Below are positions 6,549 to 7,827 of a stretch of 7,827 nt of DNA, piece by piece. The stretch comes from PNAI01 sp964575715 (GTDB taxonomy: Bacteria > Pseudomonadota > Alphaproteobacteria > Rhizobiales > Xanthobacteraceae). Under the pieces are notes generated by a model. That model did not search any database. It saw only the letters and a program-made list of their open reading frames with translations, and was not told the DNA's origin. Made by a program: the position numbers and the translations under genes. The stretch is taken from contig CAZNSG010000203.1 in assembly GCA_964575715.1 (NCBI GenBank), positions 1-7,827 on the forward strand, given 5' to 3'. Positions within the stretch are counted from its first letter, which is position 1; each line of letters begins with the position of its first letter.

Positions 6549-6674
6549 GGCATTCACGACATAATTGGCCGGTCAGGCTCCTCAGTCCATTTCCGCTTCG
6601 ATCCAAAAGCGACGGCCGGTTGCAAAAATGCGGTCTGTCGCAAAGTGCCAAGAAGCCGACATCGCCGTTGCATC

Positions 6675-7499
6675 TTAATGGGGCTTGCGTGCTGCTACTA
6701 CTAATGCAGGCGATGGCACCGCATAGGCACCGTTTTGTTCAAAGGTCGAAACTCTCTCGCGCAAATACTGTTTGATATTTGCCAGATTTTTTGAGCTCTG
6801 TCGGTTGAGAACCGCCGCGGCGCGTACAGTTCCGGAGGAAATGGCCTCGATGATTGCGTCAGGAGAAGACACGCGCCAAACCAACGGAACTTCCGTTGCC
6901 GAGACATTTGTAAATCCAGCTCGGCCGAGCATCTCTGAGGCGTAATTCAGATCGCCATAGTTGAAGAAGTTTGGTCCCGGGGGTAGTCCAACGTCGAGCG
7001 AACCATGTGCGCGAATGGCGTCATAGACCATCGAGAATCCGATGCACTTCGTGGCATCGCACCACGACGCGTAGGTGAATCGCCCGGCGGGTTTGAGAAC
7101 ACGGTATGCCTCCGCCGTAGCCTTGTCGGGATTGGGAACGTGAGGCAAGCCGAAGGCATTCAACACCGCATCGAACTCCCCGTCAGCAAAAGGGAGAGCC
7201 TCGGCATCCCCCTCGATAAATCGGATGCCCGGATAAGTTTGCTCCGCTAGTCGAACCTGAGCTGCGGAAAAGTCTACACCGATCGCTTCAGCACCTTGGT
7301 CGCGTGCTGCGGCAGCCACGTATCCCGCGCCGCATGCGACATCGAGGGCTTTGTCACCTGCCTTCAAACTAGCCGCGCGGATGAGTTCTGGAATACACCC
7401 TGAAGTCACTTCTCCAAGGTGGTGATGGTAGGAGATGGCCACGGCATCATTGCCCCAGCCCGCATGCTCGAAGTCGCGAAATTCATTTGATGCGGCCAT
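6675..7499 (-). CDS. Class I SAM-dependent methyltransferase
   Basis: The 274-residue protein is read leftward from ATG 7499, with a G-rich stretch about 8-13 nt upstream. A TTG at 7514 would add five residues. The Rossmann-fold SAM-binding motif I is LDVACGAG (52-59), followed by the acidic strand-2 motif GVDFS (74-78), GDAEALPF (97-104) and a motif II region FDAVLNAFGLPHVPN (from 109). This is the UbiE/Methyltransf_11 pattern. Nothing shows the acceptor substrate: quinone, lipid and small-molecule methyltransferases share this core. It faces the intron and has no close partner gene. Its 3' end lies about 120 nt beyond the intron's 3' end, and the gene appears intact. Confidence 0.82.
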   Translation of the reverse strand: MAASNEFRDFEHAGWGNDAVAISYHHHLGEVTSGCIPELIRAASLKAGDKALDVACGAGYVAAAARDQGAEAIGVDFSAAQVRLAEQTYPGIRFIEGDAEALPFADGEFDAVLNAFGLPHVPNPDKATAEAYRVLKPAGRFTYASWCDATKCIGFSMVYDAIRAHGSLDVGLPPGPNFFNYGDLNYASEMLGRAGFTNVSATEVPLVWRVSSPDAIIEAISSGTVRAAAVLNRQSSKNLANIKQYLRERVSTFEQNGAYAVPSPALVVAARKPH

Positions 7500-7827
7500 A
7501 GGATGAGCCCCCAATCGCGTTCCATTCAGTGTCGGCAGGAAAGTGGATACAAAACACAGAATAGCACGAATGGAAGAAGTCTATTTAGGATCAAGGAGCG
7601 TCGGATTCGCGGTATCCGCGCAATGTCCGGTCTTCATCCAATCGCTGCCATGGCATTGCGCCGCACAATGCGTCGTTCCGTGCCAGAGCACAAAATCGCT
7701 GCGCGATAGCCCGCTGCGCGGGTAGCCCGACCGCGAGCGCGGTAACCGGAGGTGAGATCGTCGATAGCGGACGAGGCGTCCTGTCTTGAAGATCGAGGTG
7801 TCGTCAACCTCATCCCAGACAGGAGTT
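7500..7827. other. Intergenic region with clustered short palindromes
   Basis: I find no supported gene in this stretch, which runs to the window edge. It holds four inverted repeats within about 140 bp: CGCGG-TAT-CCGCG (7608-7620), GCATTG-N7-CAATGC (7653-7671), CCCGC-TGC-GCGGG (7710-7722) and the perfect palindrome ACCGCGAGCGCGGT (7730-7743). Two minus-strand frames are open from the right edge but show no family motif, so a gene tail cannot be excluded. Confidence 0.5.

Larger units (their letters stand above)
6019..6553 (+). mobile_element. Group II intron lacking its reverse-transcriptase ORF
   Basis: The RNA-like segment has the parts of a bacterial group II intron in order. There is a GTGAG-like 5' end (6019, uncertain by several nt) and a first stem GTCGGGA/TCCCGAC (6036-6054). 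A domain I body follows to about 6290, and a domain III-like hairpin has arms at 6326-6333/6368-6379 with an inner CGGG/CCCG stem. Domain V is at 6478-6511 and domain VI at 6515-6548. The bulged A6545 lies 8 nt before a terminal AT (6552-6553), the normal branch-point distance, which fixes the 3' end. Complete relatives are about 1.9-2.5 kb because they carry a maturase/reverse transcriptase in domain IV. Here only about 535 nt remain, so movement and probably splicing would need a protein supplied elsewhere. Confidence 0.82.

Noticed and set aside
6697..6710. TACTAATGCA-like sequence resembling part of the operator.
   Set aside because: It lies within the methyltransferase coding sequence, matches only half the element and has no second arm.
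6119..6775. Plus-strand frame of 218 codons.
   Set aside because: It reads through the whole group II intron RNA and into the antisense of the methyltransferase. The RNA features explain the sequence better.
7582..7826. Two minus-strand frames open from the right edge.
   Set aside because: Two overlapping frames are open at once, which suggests GC-driven lack of stops. Neither shows a known motif. Sequence beyond the edge would settle it.

Overview
The window looks like chromosomal or accessory DNA of an alphaproteobacterium, most likely Hyphomicrobiales (Bradyrhizobium/Rhodopseudomonas/Methylocystis-like). Reasons are the GC-rich codon use, a Fur-family protein of the alphaproteobacterial Fur/Mur type without structural-zinc cysteines, and a group II intron of a kind I associate with rhizobia and methylobacteria. 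The genus is a guess.

Left region (1-513): a control region. A sigma70-like promoter (TTGACA at 401, CAATAT at 424) lies between two copies of an 18-bp near-palindrome (378-395 and 432-449, 15/18 identical). The copies match the TTGC-N9-GCAA shape expected of a Fur/Mur-type operator. A possible small secreted peptide gene points the other way (362-168).

Centre (514-5442): a tightly packed plus-strand operon of five genes. They are a large exported di-heme MauG/CcpA-type peroxidase with extra N- and C-terminal segments, a PhnD-like substrate-binding protein with a Tat-like signal, a PhnC-like ATPase, a PhnE-like permease, and a Fur/Mur-family regulator. Junctions are 1 nt, 10 nt, a GTGA overlap, and a close or overlapping start for the regulator. 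My reading is a self-regulated, metal-responsive import system: the regulator controls the twin-operator promoter, the importer takes up a metal, metal chelate or similar ligand, and the periplasmic peroxidase acts on the cargo or a partner. The substrate is not known. A Glu replaces the usual Thr in the oxyanion-binding loop of the binding protein, which argues against plain phosphonate uptake.

Right of the operon (5443-6018): mostly degraded sequence, including a short relic resembling the C-terminus of a polysaccharide deacetylase.

6019-6553: a compact group II intron. It has a 34-nt domain V and a domain VI with a bulged adenosine 8 nt from a terminal AT. There is no intron-encoded reverse transcriptase, only an orphan Shine-Dalgarno and ATG.

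6675-7499 (minus): a class I SAM-dependent methyltransferase. 7500-7827: no convincing gene, but a cluster of short GC-rich palindromes.
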